From assembly GCA_036495715.1 (NCBI GenBank), contig DASXML010000048.1, positions 226,223 through 290,222 on the forward strand: DNA of 64,000 nt, written 5' to 3'. Below, in pieces: positions 17,712-26,200 of this stretch (within the stretch, counting starts at the first letter, position 1; every line of letters begins with the position of its first letter). A program made the position numbers and the translations under genes. Below the pieces are notes generated by a model. It made no database searches. It saw only the letters and a program-made list of their open reading frames with translations, and was not told the DNA's origin. Origin of the DNA: Scandinavium sp036495715. Lineage in GTDB: Bacteria; Pseudomonadota; Gammaproteobacteria; Enterobacterales; Enterobacteriaceae.

Positions 17712-18887
17712 ATGAGCAATCAACATACAGATGTCGCCATCGTGGGCGGTGGGATGGTCGGCGGCGCGCTGGCGCTGGGTTTGGCCCAGCAAGGGTTCAG
17801 CGTCACCGTGATTGAGCAAACCACGCCACCGGCGTTTGATGCAACCAGCCAGCCGGATGTACGGATTTCGGCAATCAGCGCGTCGTCCGTAGGGTTGCTG
17901 CGTGGCTTGGGCGTGTGGGATGCCATTCAGGCCATGCGAACGCATCGTTATCGCCAACTGGAGACCTGGGAGTGGGAGAACGCGCATGTGGTCTTCAACG
18001 CCACAGAGTTGAAATTACCTGAGCTCGGTTACATGGTTGAAAACAACGTGCTGCAACTTGCTTTATGGCAGGCGCTGGAAGTACACGAAAAAGTCAGTCT
18101 GTGCGTGCCTTTGTCGCTGGAAACGATGCTGCATAACAGCGAAGGCTATTTGCTCGGTTTTACCGATGGCAGCGAATTGAATGCCAAACTGGTGATAGGC
18201 GCCGATGGTGCGAATTCGCAGGTACGAAAAATGGCCGGGATCGGCGTTCACGCCTGGCAGTATCCACAGTCCTGCATGCTGATAACCGTACAATGCGAAA
18301 ATGAACCGGGTGACAGCACGTGGCAACAATTTACACCTAACGGGCCACGCGCATTTCTGCCACTGTTTGAGAGTTGGGCCTCACTGGTGTGGTACGACAC
18401 ACCGGCGCGTATTCGCCAGCTTCAGTCACTGCCGCTCGATCAACTTGAACGAGAGATCGCGCAAACCTTCCCGTCGCGTTTAGGTCATGTTAAGCCGATG
18501 GCTGTCGGTGCGTTCCCGCTAACGCGTCGTCATGCACTGCGCTACGTTCAGCCCGGTCTTGCGCTGGTGGGCGATGCGGCACACACGATTCATCCGTTGG
18601 CTGGGCAGGGCGTAAATCTGGGGTATCGTGACGTTGATGCACTGGTGGATGTACTGACGAAGGCGCGTGATCACGGTGAAGCGTGGGCGAGTTTACCCGT
18701 ATTGAAACGCTATCAGACTCGCCGAATGGCGGATAATTATCTGATGCAGTCCGGCATGGATCTGTTTTACGCCAGCTTTAGCAACTCACTCGCACCGTTA
18801 AGAATGCTGCGCAATATTGGTTTGATGGCCGCCGAGCGTGCGGGCGTTTTGAAACGTCAGGCGTTGAAGTATGCGTTAGGATTGTAG
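17712..18887 (+). CDS. ubiF: 3-demethoxyubiquinol 3-hydroxylase UbiF
   Basis: FAD-dependent monooxygenase that hydroxylates 2-octaprenyl-3-methyl-6-methoxy-benzoquinol in aerobic ubiquinone biosynthesis. The 391-residue protein has an N-terminal dinucleotide fold with GGGMVGGALA, and the family FAD motif GDAAHTIHPLAGQG. AAGGA lies nine bases before the ATG. It is convergent with the tRNA operon; a bidirectional terminator lies between them. Confidence 0.96.
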   Translation: MSNQHTDVAIVGGGMVGGALALGLAQQGFSVTVIEQTTPPAFDATSQPDVRISAISASSVGLLRGLGVWDAIQAMRTHRYRQLETWEWENAHVVFNATELKLPELGYMVENNVLQLALWQALEVHEKVSLCVPLSLETMLHNSEGYLLGFTDGSELNAKLVIGADGANSQVRKMAGIGVHAWQYPQSCMLITVQCENEPGDSTWQQFTPNGPRAFLPLFESWASLVWYDTPARIRQLQSLPLDQLEREIAQTFPSRLGHVKPMAVGAFPLTRRHALRYVQPGLALVGDAAHTIHPLAGQGVNLGYRDVDALVDVLTKARDHGEAWASLPVLKRYQTRRMADNYLMQSGMDLFYASFSNSLAPLRMLRNIGLMAAERAGVLKRQALKYALGL

Positions 18888-18938
18888 TGTGTCTCCCCGG
18901 CAGAGGATGTCGGGGGTCATCATCGACACGACAAAAAC

Positions 18939-18966
18939 AAAAAAGCCCGCAGAAGCGAGCTTTTTT
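18939..18966. terminator. Bidirectional terminator between ubiF and the tRNA operon
   Basis: A short GC stem with one mismatch (GCCCGC and GCGAGC around AGAA), flanked by six A and six T residues. It can end transcription from either side: ubiF on the plus strand and the glutamine tRNAs on the minus strand. Confidence 0.85.
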
Positions 18967-18974
18967 GTTTTAAG

Positions 18975-19049
18975 TGGCTGGGGTACGAGGATTCGAACCT
19001 CGGAATGCTGGTATCAGAAACCAGTGCCTTACCGCTTGGCGATACCCCA
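18975..19049 (-). tRNA. glnX: tRNA-Gln (anticodon CUG), copy 1
   Basis: A 75-base cloverleaf on the minus strand. It runs from TGGGGTATCGCC to an encoded CCA end, with loop CTGGTTTCTGATACCAG giving anticodon CUG. The acceptor stem TGGGGTA pairs with TACCCCA. It is the last gene of the seven-tRNA operon. The symbol is by position. Confidence 0.96.
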
Positions 19050-19085
19050 ACTGAATTTTTACTGCGCGACGATGTTCATGAAAAG

Positions 19086-19160
19086 TGGCTGGGGTGCAGG
19101 GATTCGAACCCCGGAATGCTGGTATCAGAAACCAGTGCCTTACCGCTTGGCGACACCCCA
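19086..19160 (-). tRNA. glnV: tRNA-Gln (anticodon CUG), copy 2
   Basis: A 75-base cloverleaf with encoded CCA and anticodon CUG. The acceptor begins TGGGGTGTCG, so it differs from copy 1 by a compensated stem change, and the T-stem is also slightly different. The symbol is by position. Confidence 0.96.
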
Positions 19161-19199
19161 TCAGGTGTTCTTTTCAGTTTTCGTACATCGTTTACAAAT

Positions 19200-19274
19200 T
19201 GGCTGGGGTGCAGGGATTCGAACCCCAGAATGCTGGTATCAGAAACCAGTGCCTTACCGCTTGGCGACACCCCA
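19200..19274 (-). tRNA. tRNA-Gln (anticodon CUG), copy 3
   Basis: A 75-base cloverleaf with encoded CCA and anticodon CUG, nearly identical to copy 2 apart from the T-stem (CTGGGGTTCGAA). In E. coli only two CUG glutamine tRNAs lie in this operon; this is an extra copy, so no symbol is given. Confidence 0.96.
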
Positions 19275-19280
19275 AGAATT

Positions 19281-19357
19281 TGGTGGCTACGACGGGATTC
19301 GAACCTGTGACCCCATCATTATGAGTGATGTGCTCTAACCAACTGAGCTACGTAGCC
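19281..19357 (-). tRNA. metU: tRNA-Met (elongator, CAU), copy 1
   Basis: A 77-base elongator methionine tRNA, GGCTACGTAGCTCAG at the 5' end and CCA encoded, with anticodon CAU in CTCATAATG. It starts 6 bp upstream of the third glutamine tRNA. An identical copy lies at 19575-19651. Confidence 0.96.
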
Positions 19358-19383
19358 TGAATATTGCTTCGCCAGAGTGAGAA

Positions 19384-19458
19384 TGGCTGGGGTACCTGGA
19401 TTCGAACCAGGGTATGCTGGTATCAAAAACCAGTGCCTTACCGCTTGGCGATACCCCA
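19384..19458 (-). tRNA. glnU: tRNA-Gln (anticodon UUG)
   Basis: A 75-base cloverleaf with encoded CCA. The anticodon loop CTGGTTTTTGATACCAG gives UUG. It is the only UUG glutamine tRNA in this operon; E. coli has two (glnU, glnW). Confidence 0.96.
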
Positions 19459-19480
19459 TCCGTGCAACGCTTTTTGGAAA

Positions 19481-19565
19481 TGGTGCGGGAGGCGAGACTT
19501 GAACTCGCACACCTTGCGGCGCCAGAACCTAAATCTGGTGCGTCTACCAATTTCGCCACTCCCGC
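19481..19565 (-). tRNA. leuW: tRNA-Leu (anticodon UAG)
   Basis: An 85-base class II tRNA with long variable arm and encoded CCA, starting GCGGGAGTGGCG. The loop CCAGATTTAGGTTCTGG gives anticodon UAG. Position second in the operon matches E. coli leuW. Confidence 0.96.
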
Positions 19566-19574
19566 AAAAAAAGT

Positions 19575-19651
19575 TGGTGGCTACGACGGGATTCGAACCT
19601 GTGACCCCATCATTATGAGTGATGTGCTCTAACCAACTGAGCTACGTAGCC
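19575..19651 (-). tRNA. metT: tRNA-Met (elongator, CAU), copy 2
   Basis: A 77-base elongator methionine tRNA identical to the copy at 19281-19357. It is the first gene of the operon, 39 bp downstream of the -10 element. Confidence 0.96.
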
Positions 19652-19690
19652 ATACTTTTTCAGCGCTACCTTATCGGCGTTGCGGGGCGC

Positions 19691-19719
19691 ATTATGCGTA
19701 TTGAGCCAATAAGCGTCAA
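19691..19719 (-). promoter_or_regulatory. Promoter of the metT-leuW-gln tRNA operon
   Basis: On the minus strand, -35 TTGACG, a 17-base spacer, then -10 CATAAT, directly followed by GCGCCCCGC. The near-consensus hexamers with a GC-rich discriminator are typical of stringently controlled stable-RNA promoters repressed by ppGpp and DksA. The regulation is inferred from this architecture. Confidence 0.85.
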
Positions 19720-19845
19720 CTTTTTTTTCATCGAAAATGGCTGGAATGTGACTGTTTGGTTAGGTTGCGAACAGCGAGGTGAATTTATCGGCAATAATTG
19801 ATTCTTACGTCTTTTTCGCAACCAGATAGCGGCGTATAAACGTCA

Positions 19846-19870
19846 AATGGGCCCCGAAGGGCCCATTGTT
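19846..19870 (-). terminator. Probable terminator after asnB
   Basis: Downstream of asnB on the minus strand lies a perfect stem, ATGGGCCC with GGGCCCAT around TTCGG, followed by a short T-run. The T-run is weak, so confidence is moderate. Confidence 0.6.
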
Positions 19871-19882
19871 AAAAACGGGGAA

Positions 19883-21547
19883 TTATTTGTAGGCTGACTG
19901 ATGCACGCCGACCGCACGGCCTGATGGATCATTCATTGATTTGAAGGACTCATCCCACTCGATAGCTTTGGCAGAAGAACAGGCCACAGATGGGCCACCC
20001 GGTACGCATTCAGCCGCGCTTGGCAGCGGGAACAGCTCTTCAAAGATCTCACGATACAAGTACGCTTCTTTAGACGATGGCGTGTTGTAAGGGAAGCGGA
20101 AGCTCGCCGTTTCCAGTTGTTTATCCGTTACCTGCTTCGCGGCCACTTCTTTCAGGGTATCAATCCAGCTGTAGCCTACGCCGTCGGAGAACTGCTCTTT
20201 CTGACGCCATGCCACACTTGCCGGCAGATAGGATTCAAAACATTCGCGCAGAATGTGTTTTTCCATTTTGCCGTTACCGCACATTTTGTCCTGTGGGTTG
20301 ATGCGCATTGCCACGTCAAGGAATTTTTTGTCGAGAAACGGTACGCGAGCCTCAACGCCCCAGGCTGACATCGCTTTGTTCGCGCGAGCGCAGTCAAACA
20401 TGTGTAGCGCCTGTAGTTTGCGTACGGTTTCTTCGTGCAGCTCTTTGGCATTTGGCGCTTTGTGGAAATAGAGATAACCGCCAAACACTTCGTCGGAACC
20501 TTCGCCAGACAGCACCATCTTAATGCCCATCGCTTTGATTTTACGCGACATCAGGTACATCGGCGTGGAGGCGCGAATGGTGGTGACATCGTACGTTTCG
20601 ATGTGGTAAATCACGTCACGGATAGCGTCCAGGCCTTCTTGCACGGTGAAGTGAATTTCATGGTGCACGGTGCCCAAATGATGTGCCACTTCCTGCGCGG
20701 CTTTCAGGTCCGGGGAACCGTCGAGACCCACGGCAAAAGAGTGCAGTTGTGGCCACCAGGCTTCAGAGCGTTCCTGATCTTCCACGCGACGAGCCGCGTA
20801 TTTCTTGGTGATTGCGGAAATGACAGAGGAATCGAGGCCACCGGACAGCAGCACGCCGTAAGGCACGTCAGACATCAGGTGACTTTTTACGGAGTCTTCC
20901 AGCGCCTGACGCAGTTCGTTTTTATCCGTCACGTTGTCTTTGACTGCATCGTAATCGAACCAGTCACGCTGATAATAAGGACGAATTTCGCCGTCCTTAC
21001 TCCACAAGTAGCTGCCTGCCGGGAATTCTTTGATGGTACGGCACACTGGCACCAGCGCCTTCATTTCGGAAGCAACATACAGGTTGCCGTGTTCGTCATG
21101 GCCCATATACAACGGGATGATGCCGATATGGTCGCGGCCAATCAGGTACGCATCTTTTTCACTGTCGTACAGCACGAACGCAAACATACCTTGCAGATCA
21201 TCGAGGAACTCCGGGCCTTTTTCCTGATACAGCGCGAGGATAACTTCGCAGTCGGATCCGGTCTGGAAATGATAGCGGTCACCGTATTCAGCACGCAGTT
21301 CCTGATGGTTGTAGATTTCACCGTTCACGGCCAGCGCATGGGTTTTCTTTTCATTGTACAGCGGCTGGGCACCCGCATTCACGTCGACAATCGACAGACG
21401 CTCATGGCAGAGGATGGCTTTATCACTGGCGTAAACGCCGGACCAGTCCGGGCCACGATGGCGCATCAGACGAGACAGCTCCAGCGCTCTTTTACGCAGC
21501 TCAACCGCGTCCGTTTTAATATCCAGTACACCGAAAATAGAACACAT
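19883..21547 (-). CDS. asnB: Asparagine synthetase B (glutamine-hydrolysing)
   Basis: Makes asparagine from aspartate, ATP and glutamine-derived ammonia. The N-terminal class II glutaminase domain begins MCSIFG, with catalytic Cys2 exposed after Met removal. The C-terminal synthase domain carries the PP-loop LLSGGLDSS. The 554-residue length and the C-terminal HQSAYK match E. coli AsnB. The frame is open 25 codons further upstream, but only the ATG at 21547 places the nucleophile at position 2. It is a single gene between the tRNA operon and nagD. Confidence 0.98.
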   Translation of the reverse strand: MCSIFGVLDIKTDAVELRKRALELSRLMRHRGPDWSGVYASDKAILCHERLSIVDVNAGAQPLYNEKKTHALAVNGEIYNHQELRAEYGDRYHFQTGSDCEVILALYQEKGPEFLDDLQGMFAFVLYDSEKDAYLIGRDHIGIIPLYMGHDEHGNLYVASEMKALVPVCRTIKEFPAGSYLWSKDGEIRPYYQRDWFDYDAVKDNVTDKNELRQALEDSVKSHLMSDVPYGVLLSGGLDSSVISAITKKYAARRVEDQERSEAWWPQLHSFAVGLDGSPDLKAAQEVAHHLGTVHHEIHFTVQEGLDAIRDVIYHIETYDVTTIRASTPMYLMSRKIKAMGIKMVLSGEGSDEVFGGYLYFHKAPNAKELHEETVRKLQALHMFDCARANKAMSAWGVEARVPFLDKKFLDVAMRINPQDKMCGNGKMEKHILRECFESYLPASVAWRQKEQFSDGVGYSWIDTLKEVAAKQVTDKQLETASFRFPYNTPSSKEAYLYREIFEELFPLPSAAECVPGGPSVACSSAKAIEWDESFKSMNDPSGRAVGVHQSAYK

Positions 21548-21774
21548 AGCGACTTCTCCGTTAATTCTGTTGCGTGTTGTTGTGGCGTTGCATGCATTAA
21601 AAAATGCCGTAAAGCGGGTCACTACGCAAGGGAATTACGGGATTGAAAGCAAAAAGTGCAATGGGGATTAGTGAATAGTGAAAAACACGTAGATTTGGAT
21701 CGTCATTATTGATGATTGTTTAATTTATTCGGTCTTTTATTAGATAAACTTACTCTTTACAGAGGCGGAAATGA

Positions 21775-21800
21775 AAAACCACGTCCGGGGACGTGGTTTT
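21775..21800. terminator. Terminator of the nagBACD operon
   Basis: A perfect stem, AAAACCACGTCC with GGACGTGGTTTT, lies immediately past the nagD stop. The T-run on the minus strand ends the nag message. The symmetric A/T flanks could also work in the other direction. Confidence 0.85.
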
Positions 21801-21803
21801 GAC

Positions 21804-22556
21804 TTAGATAACGTCGATTTCTGCCACCGACGGGTAAATCCACGACGGTCGGAAGGGCATATCGTCAATATCATCCATCGTCGACACGCCGGAGAGCACG
21901 AGGATCGTTTCAAGCCCGGCCTGGAAGCCTGCCAGAATATCCGTACGCAGGTTATCGCCGACAATGACCGTTTGCTCGGAATGGGCCTGCATTTTGTTTA
22001 GCGCAGCACGGATGATCCACGGACTTGGTTTGCCCACCACAAAAGGTTTGCGGCCAGAGATTTTTTCGATGCCGGCACACAATGCACCGCAGGCAGGATA
22101 GAAACCGCGACCGTGGGTGTCTGGATTGGTGGCGATGAAACGCGCACCATTGGCCACAAAGAACGCCGCTTTATGCATCATGTCCCAGTTAAAGGAACGT
22201 GTTTCGCCGACGATAACGAAATCAGGATTGACATCGGTGATGGTAAATCCGGCTTTATACAATTCATGGATCAGCGCGCCTTCACCCACTACATAGGCTT
22301 TTTTACCTTCCTGACGACGCAGGAAATCAGCGGTCGCCATCGCGGAGGTATAAAACACGCTATCCGGCACGTCGACACCGGCGGTGGCGAAACGGTTGGC
22401 CAGGTCCTGACCGGTCTGCGAAGGATAGTTGGTCAGCAAAACCAGCGGCATGCCTTTTTCGAGCACGCGGTTTAAAAACGCTGCCGCACCGGGCACCGCC
22501 ACGTTGTCGTGCATCAGCACGCCGTCAATATCGCAAATGATGTTCTGAAGAGTCAT
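21804..22556 (-). CDS. nagD: UMP phosphatase NagD (HAD family)
   Basis: Nucleotide phosphatase (also called UmpH) of the HAD type IIA family, most active on UMP. The 250-residue protein starts MTLQNIICDIDGVL; the nucleophile aspartate is in DIDGV and the last motif is VGDNLRTD. The frame extends 49 codons upstream, but the conserved start is the ATG at 22556. It is the last gene of nagBACD, about 85 bp after nagC. Its link to amino-sugar metabolism is only by operon membership. Confidence 0.96.
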   Translation of the reverse strand: MTLQNIICDIDGVLMHDNVAVPGAAAFLNRVLEKGMPLVLLTNYPSQTGQDLANRFATAGVDVPDSVFYTSAMATADFLRRQEGKKAYVVGEGALIHELYKAGFTITDVNPDFVIVGETRSFNWDMMHKAAFFVANGARFIATNPDTHGRGFYPACGALCAGIEKISGRKPFVVGKPSPWIIRAALNKMQAHSEQTVIVGDNLRTDILAGFQAGLETILVLSGVSTMDDIDDMPFRPSWIYPSVAEIDVI

Positions 22557-22641
22557 GGACTGTCCGACGTCGTATTTAAGAAAGGCGTAATTATACACAT
22601 TATCCTCCCGTCTGCCTGTGGGCGCGGAAGGAAGAGGGGCG

Positions 22642-23862
22642 TTAACCTTCCAGTAGATGCTGGAGCAGCAAACCGTTGAGCATGGAACGTTTGACGAGGG
22701 CAAACGCGCCGATGGCGGAGCGGTGATCCAACGAGGAACGTACTACCGGCAAATTTTGGCGGAACGCTTTCAGCGCCTGGGTGTTGATACACCCTTCAAT
22801 TGCAGGCAATAACACTTTTTCGGCTTCGGTAATTTCGCCCGCGATCACCACTTTCTGTGGATTAAACAAGTTGATGGCGATGGCGATAGTTTTACCGAGA
22901 TGACGACCCACCTGTTCAATCACTTCGCTCGCCAGTGCATCGCCCTTATTGGCCGCTTTGCAGATAGCTTTGATGTTGCATTCTTCCAATGTGACTTTGC
23001 TTTGATAGCCTTTTTCCAGCAGCTGGCGCACGCGCTGTTCGATAGCGGCATTCGCGGCGACGGTTTCCAGACAACCAAAGTTGCCGCAGTGGCAACGCTC
23101 GCCCAACGGATCGACCTGAATATGTCCAATTTCGCCCACGTTGCCGTTACGACCGATAAAAATGCGGCCATTAGAGATTATTCCGGCGCCCGTACCTCGG
23201 TGGACACGCACCAGAATGGAGTCTTCACAGTCCTGAGTTGCACCGAAGTAGTGCTCGGCGAGCGCCAGACTGCGAATATCGTGACCCACAAAACAGGTCA
23301 CGTTGAAACGTTTTTCCAGCGCACCCACCAAACCCCAATTTTCCACCGGAATATGCGGCATATAACGAATAACACCGCTTTCGGGATCGACAAGACCCGG
23401 CAGGATCACTGAGATCGCAATCAGTTCGCGGATCTTGCGTTGGCAGCTTTCCATAAAAAGGGCGATGGTATTGAGCAGCGCATGTTCCAGGGTTTCCTGG
23501 GTGCGTTGCGGCAGTGGGTAATGCTCTTCGGCGATAACTTTTGTGCTGAGGTCATACAGCGTGAGCGTGGTGTCGTGTCGACCAAGGCGCACGCCGATGG
23601 CATGAAAGTTGCGGGTTTCGGTGACGATAGAAATGGCGCGGCGGCCCCCGGTGGAGGCCTGCTGATCGACTTCTTTGATCAGGCCGCGTTCAATCAATTG
23701 CCGCGTGATTTTGGTCACGCTGGCTGGAGCAAGCTGGCTCTGTTCGGCAATCTGAATGCGCGAAATAGGCCCGTGCTGATCAATCAGGCGGTAAACAGCC
23801 GCGCTGTTAAGCTGTTTAACGAGGTCAACATTACCAATTTGAGCTTGTCCGCCTGATGTCAT
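22642..23862 (-). CDS. nagC: N-acetylglucosamine repressor NagC
   Basis: ROK-family repressor of the nag and chiP genes, released by GlcNAc-6-phosphate. An N-terminal winged helix (recognition helix near APASVTKITRQL) precedes a ROK sugar-binding domain with the zinc motif CHCGNFGCLE. The 406 residues match the E. coli protein. It starts 3 bp after nagA, so the repressor is made from the operon it controls. Binding sites are visible at 26081, 26174 and 30444. Confidence 0.97.
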   Translation of the reverse strand: MTSGGQAQIGNVDLVKQLNSAAVYRLIDQHGPISRIQIAEQSQLAPASVTKITRQLIERGLIKEVDQQASTGGRRAISIVTETRNFHAIGVRLGRHDTTLTLYDLSTKVIAEEHYPLPQRTQETLEHALLNTIALFMESCQRKIRELIAISVILPGLVDPESGVIRYMPHIPVENWGLVGALEKRFNVTCFVGHDIRSLALAEHYFGATQDCEDSILVRVHRGTGAGIISNGRIFIGRNGNVGEIGHIQVDPLGERCHCGNFGCLETVAANAAIEQRVRQLLEKGYQSKVTLEECNIKAICKAANKGDALASEVIEQVGRHLGKTIAIAINLFNPQKVVIAGEITEAEKVLLPAIEGCINTQALKAFRQNLPVVRSSLDHRSAIGAFALVKRSMLNGLLLQHLLEG

Positions 23863-23865
23863 ACT

Positions 23866-25020
23866 TTACTTACTCAAGTTAACGACCTCGTTGCCATTAA
23901 CGATGGTCTTGGTGATTTTATAATCGCGGGTGAACGCCGTCAGGTTTGCCACCATGCCTGGTGCAATGCTGCCCAACTGTTTATCAACGCCGATAGCACG
24001 GGCCGGGTAAAGCGTTGCCATACGCAGCACTTCATCCAGTGCTAACCCGCAATGTTCTACCAGGTTACGCACGCCTTCGATCATGGTCAATGCAGAACCA
24101 CTTAAGGTGCCGTTCTCATCAACGCACAGTCCATCCCGGTAGTATATTGTTTTACCAGCAAAAATGAACTCTTCAATATCTGCGCCCGCTGGTGCTGTGG
24201 CATCGGTCACGAGGCACAGCTTGTCACCTTTCAGGCGCTTAGCGTTACGGACGTTGGCGTAATCGACATGCAAACCGTCGACGATGATGCCGCAATACAC
24301 GTCGGCTTCATCGAAAATCGCGCCTGCAAGGCCCGGCTCGCGCCCGGTGATGTACGGCATCGCGTTATAAAGGTGCGTGGCGAAGGTGATACCTGCGCGG
24401 AAGCCCACTTTGGCTTCTTTCAGCGTGGCATTGGAATGGCCCGCGGACACGACAATTCCAGCATTTGCCAGGCGGGTGATCACCTCCGCAGGCACCATTT
24501 CCGGTGCCAGCGTGACTTTGGTTATCACATCCGCATTCGCACACAGGAAATCGACCAGCTCATGGTCTGGCTTACGCACGAAATCCGGGTTGTGAGTGCC
24601 TTTCTTCACAATATTCAGCCACGGACCTTCAAGGTGCAGGCCCAGCGCTTGATTCGGGTACTTCGCCAGATATTCGCGCATCACGCGAACACCTTGCTTC
24701 ATTAATTCATCGCCGGAGGTGATCAGCGTCGGTAAATAGCTGGTGCAGCCAGAGCGCTCATTGGCTTTCTGCATAATTTCCAGCGTTTCAACGGTGACCG
24801 CATCGGGGCTGTCGTTGAACTGCACACCGCCACAGCCGTTCAGCTGGACGTCGATAAAACCGGGAGCGAGAATCGCGCCATTTAACGACCGTTGCTCAAT
24901 CCCGGACGGCAAACCGGCCTGCGGGCAGATACGTTCAATCAGGCCATTAGCGATAACAATCGCATGGTCATCCAGAATTTCGTGGCCGGTATAGATTCGG
25001 CCTTGGGTTAATGCATACAT
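23866..25020 (-). CDS. nagA: N-acetylglucosamine-6-phosphate deacetylase
   Basis: Removes acetate from GlcNAc-6-phosphate to give glucosamine-6-phosphate, the first cytoplasmic step after NagE uptake. An amidohydrolase TIM barrel with the metal/substrate motifs LHLEGPW, SAGHSNAT and LVTDATAP is visible. It is 384 residues, about two longer than E. coli. It lies after nagB; the 165-bp gap between them holds a shortened ERIC repeat. Confidence 0.97.
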   Translation of the reverse strand: MYALTQGRIYTGHEILDDHAIVIANGLIERICPQAGLPSGIEQRSLNGAILAPGFIDVQLNGCGGVQFNDSPDAVTVETLEIMQKANERSGCTSYLPTLITSGDELMKQGVRVMREYLAKYPNQALGLHLEGPWLNIVKKGTHNPDFVRKPDHELVDFLCANADVITKVTLAPEMVPAEVITRLANAGIVVSAGHSNATLKEAKVGFRAGITFATHLYNAMPYITGREPGLAGAIFDEADVYCGIIVDGLHVDYANVRNAKRLKGDKLCLVTDATAPAGADIEEFIFAGKTIYYRDGLCVDENGTLSGSALTMIEGVRNLVEHCGLALDEVLRMATLYPARAIGVDKQLGSIAPGMVANLTAFTRDYKITKTIVNGNEVVNLSK

Positions 25021-25034
25021 ACGACCCCCGGTCT

Positions 25035-25139
25035 TTACACATCATCCTTCACGCTGCCTCTTTGTTGGCTGCCTTCATAAACCAGAGTCCTGGATTCACT
25101 CAGTTGCCGCCGCGATGCAGCGCGAATGATTTTGTGTAA
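25035..25139. repeat. ERIC element with an internal deletion
   Basis: A 105-bp relative of the ERIC at 10392-10516. It has the same TTACAC and GTGTAA ends and the same TTTGTTGGCTGCC block, but most of the central palindrome (the CACTTACTGATGTAAGC part) is missing. It lies in the nagB-nagA gap and would be transcribed within the operon. Confidence 0.8.
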
Positions 25140-25185
25140 ACTGAAAATGGTTTGCCCCGCAAAAGATTACGGGACAATGATTGTC

Positions 25186-25986
25186 TTACAGGCCTTTAAT
25201 ATTTTCGGCTTCTAATTCGTTGAAGTACTTCAGCGTCTTCACTTTCAGTTCCATGGTGGACGGCTCATCGCACACCATCACGGCTTTCGGATGCAATTGC
25301 AGACAGGTGATGGTCCACATGTGGTTGACGTTGCCTTCAACTGCCGCTTGCAGAGCCAGCGCTTTCTGATTGCCCAGCACCAGAATCATCACTTCTTCTG
25401 CATCCAGCAGCGTACCCACGCCTACGGTCAGCGCATATTTTGGCACCTGAGTCACGTCGCCGTCGAAGAAACGGGAGTTTGCCACGCGAGTGTCATGGGT
25501 CAGGGTTTTAATACGGGTACGGGATGACAGAGAAGAAGCCGGTTCGTTGAATGCGATGTGACCATCATTACCCACGCCACCCATGAACAGGTTGATTTTA
25601 CCGTAAGAGCGGATTTTTTCTTCGTACTGACGGCACTCTGCATCGATATCGGGCGCGTTGCCATCCAGCAGGTTAATGTTTTCAGCTGGGATATCAACGT
25701 GATCAAAAAAGTTGCGGTGCATGAAGCTGTGATAGCTTTCCGGATGCTCTTTTGCCAGACCGACGTATTCGTCCATGTTGAAGGTGACAACATGTTTGAA
25801 ACTAACCTGGCCCGATTTGTGCATTTCAACCAGAGCTTTATAGGCAGTCAGTGGCGTGCCGCCGGTTGGCAAACCCAAAACGAACGGACGATCCGCGGTT
25901 GGTTTGAACGCATTGATGCGGTTGACGATATGGCGAGCGGCCCATTTGCCTACCTGTTCTGCTGTTGCCAGGGGAATCAGTCTCAT
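25186..25986 (-). CDS. nagB: Glucosamine-6-phosphate deaminase
   Basis: Converts glucosamine-6-phosphate to fructose-6-phosphate and ammonia, linking amino sugars to glycolysis. The 266-residue protein starts MRLIPLATAEQVGKWAARHI and keeps the catalytic region DEYVGLAKEHPESYHSFM and the allosteric-site residues near SSLSSRTRIKTL. It is first in nagBACD, divergent from nagE across a 322-bp regulatory region with two NagC boxes and a CRP site. Confidence 0.98.
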   Translation of the reverse strand: MRLIPLATAEQVGKWAARHIVNRINAFKPTADRPFVLGLPTGGTPLTAYKALVEMHKSGQVSFKHVVTFNMDEYVGLAKEHPESYHSFMHRNFFDHVDIPAENINLLDGNAPDIDAECRQYEEKIRSYGKINLFMGGVGNDGHIAFNEPASSLSSRTRIKTLTHDTRVANSRFFDGDVTQVPKYALTVGVGTLLDAEEVMILVLGNQKALALQAAVEGNVNHMWTITCLQLHPKAVMVCDEPSTMELKVKTLKYFNELEAENIKGL

Positions 25987-26080
25987 TGTTCACCTCAATA
26001 GTTAATATAAATGTTGGCGGATTGGCGCCGACTCTCTGTTAAGCGTAACCTGGTTTGGCACGAGAGGCGGCAATCCGTCC

Positions 26081-26103
26081 TGATTTTTCGAATGATAAAA
26101 TAA
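26081..26103. promoter_or_regulatory. NagC operator on the nagB side
   Basis: The minus-strand sequence TTATTTTATCATTCGAAA matches the E. coli nagB operator in position and AT-rich imperfect symmetry. It lies about 95 bp upstream of nagB. In E. coli this box and the nagE box are bridged by NagC through a DNA loop. Confidence 0.75.
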
Positions 26104-26148
26104 GTTTTCACTGTTAGCCAGTCAGGTGAGGGGGGAAAGGCAATATTT

Positions 26149-26164
26149 GGTGATAAAAGTCACA
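26149..26164. promoter_or_regulatory. CRP site between nagB and nagE
   Basis: GGTGA-TAAAAG-TCACA matches the CRP consensus TGTGA-N6-TCACA at nine of ten positions. It lies between the two NagC boxes, where cAMP-CRP activates both divergent promoters in E. coli. Confidence 0.8.
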
Positions 26165-26173
26165 AAAAAGGCG

Positions 26174-26200
26174 CTTTTAATTTGCGAGGCGAATTAATTT
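26174..26200. promoter_or_regulatory. NagC operator on the nagE side
   Basis: CTTTTAATTTGCGAGGCG followed by AATTAATTT is an imperfect palindrome around GCGAGGCG, nearly the same as the E. coli nagE operator. It lies about 110 bp upstream of nagE and about 93 bp from the nagB box, a spacing compatible with repression looping. Confidence 0.8.

Noticed and set aside
18889..19338. An apparent 149-residue plus-strand protein with repeats of WYQKPVPYRLA
   Set aside because: It is the translation of the reverse complement of the glutamine tRNA genes; the repeats are the tRNAs themselves.
18975..19651. Regularly spaced repeats resembling a CRISPR array
   Set aside because: Each unit folds as a tRNA with an encoded CCA; spacers are not of constant length and no cas genes are present.
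20435..21646. A 403-codon plus-strand frame opposite asnB
   Set aside because: Antisense of asnB; no domain and no plausible ribosome-binding site.
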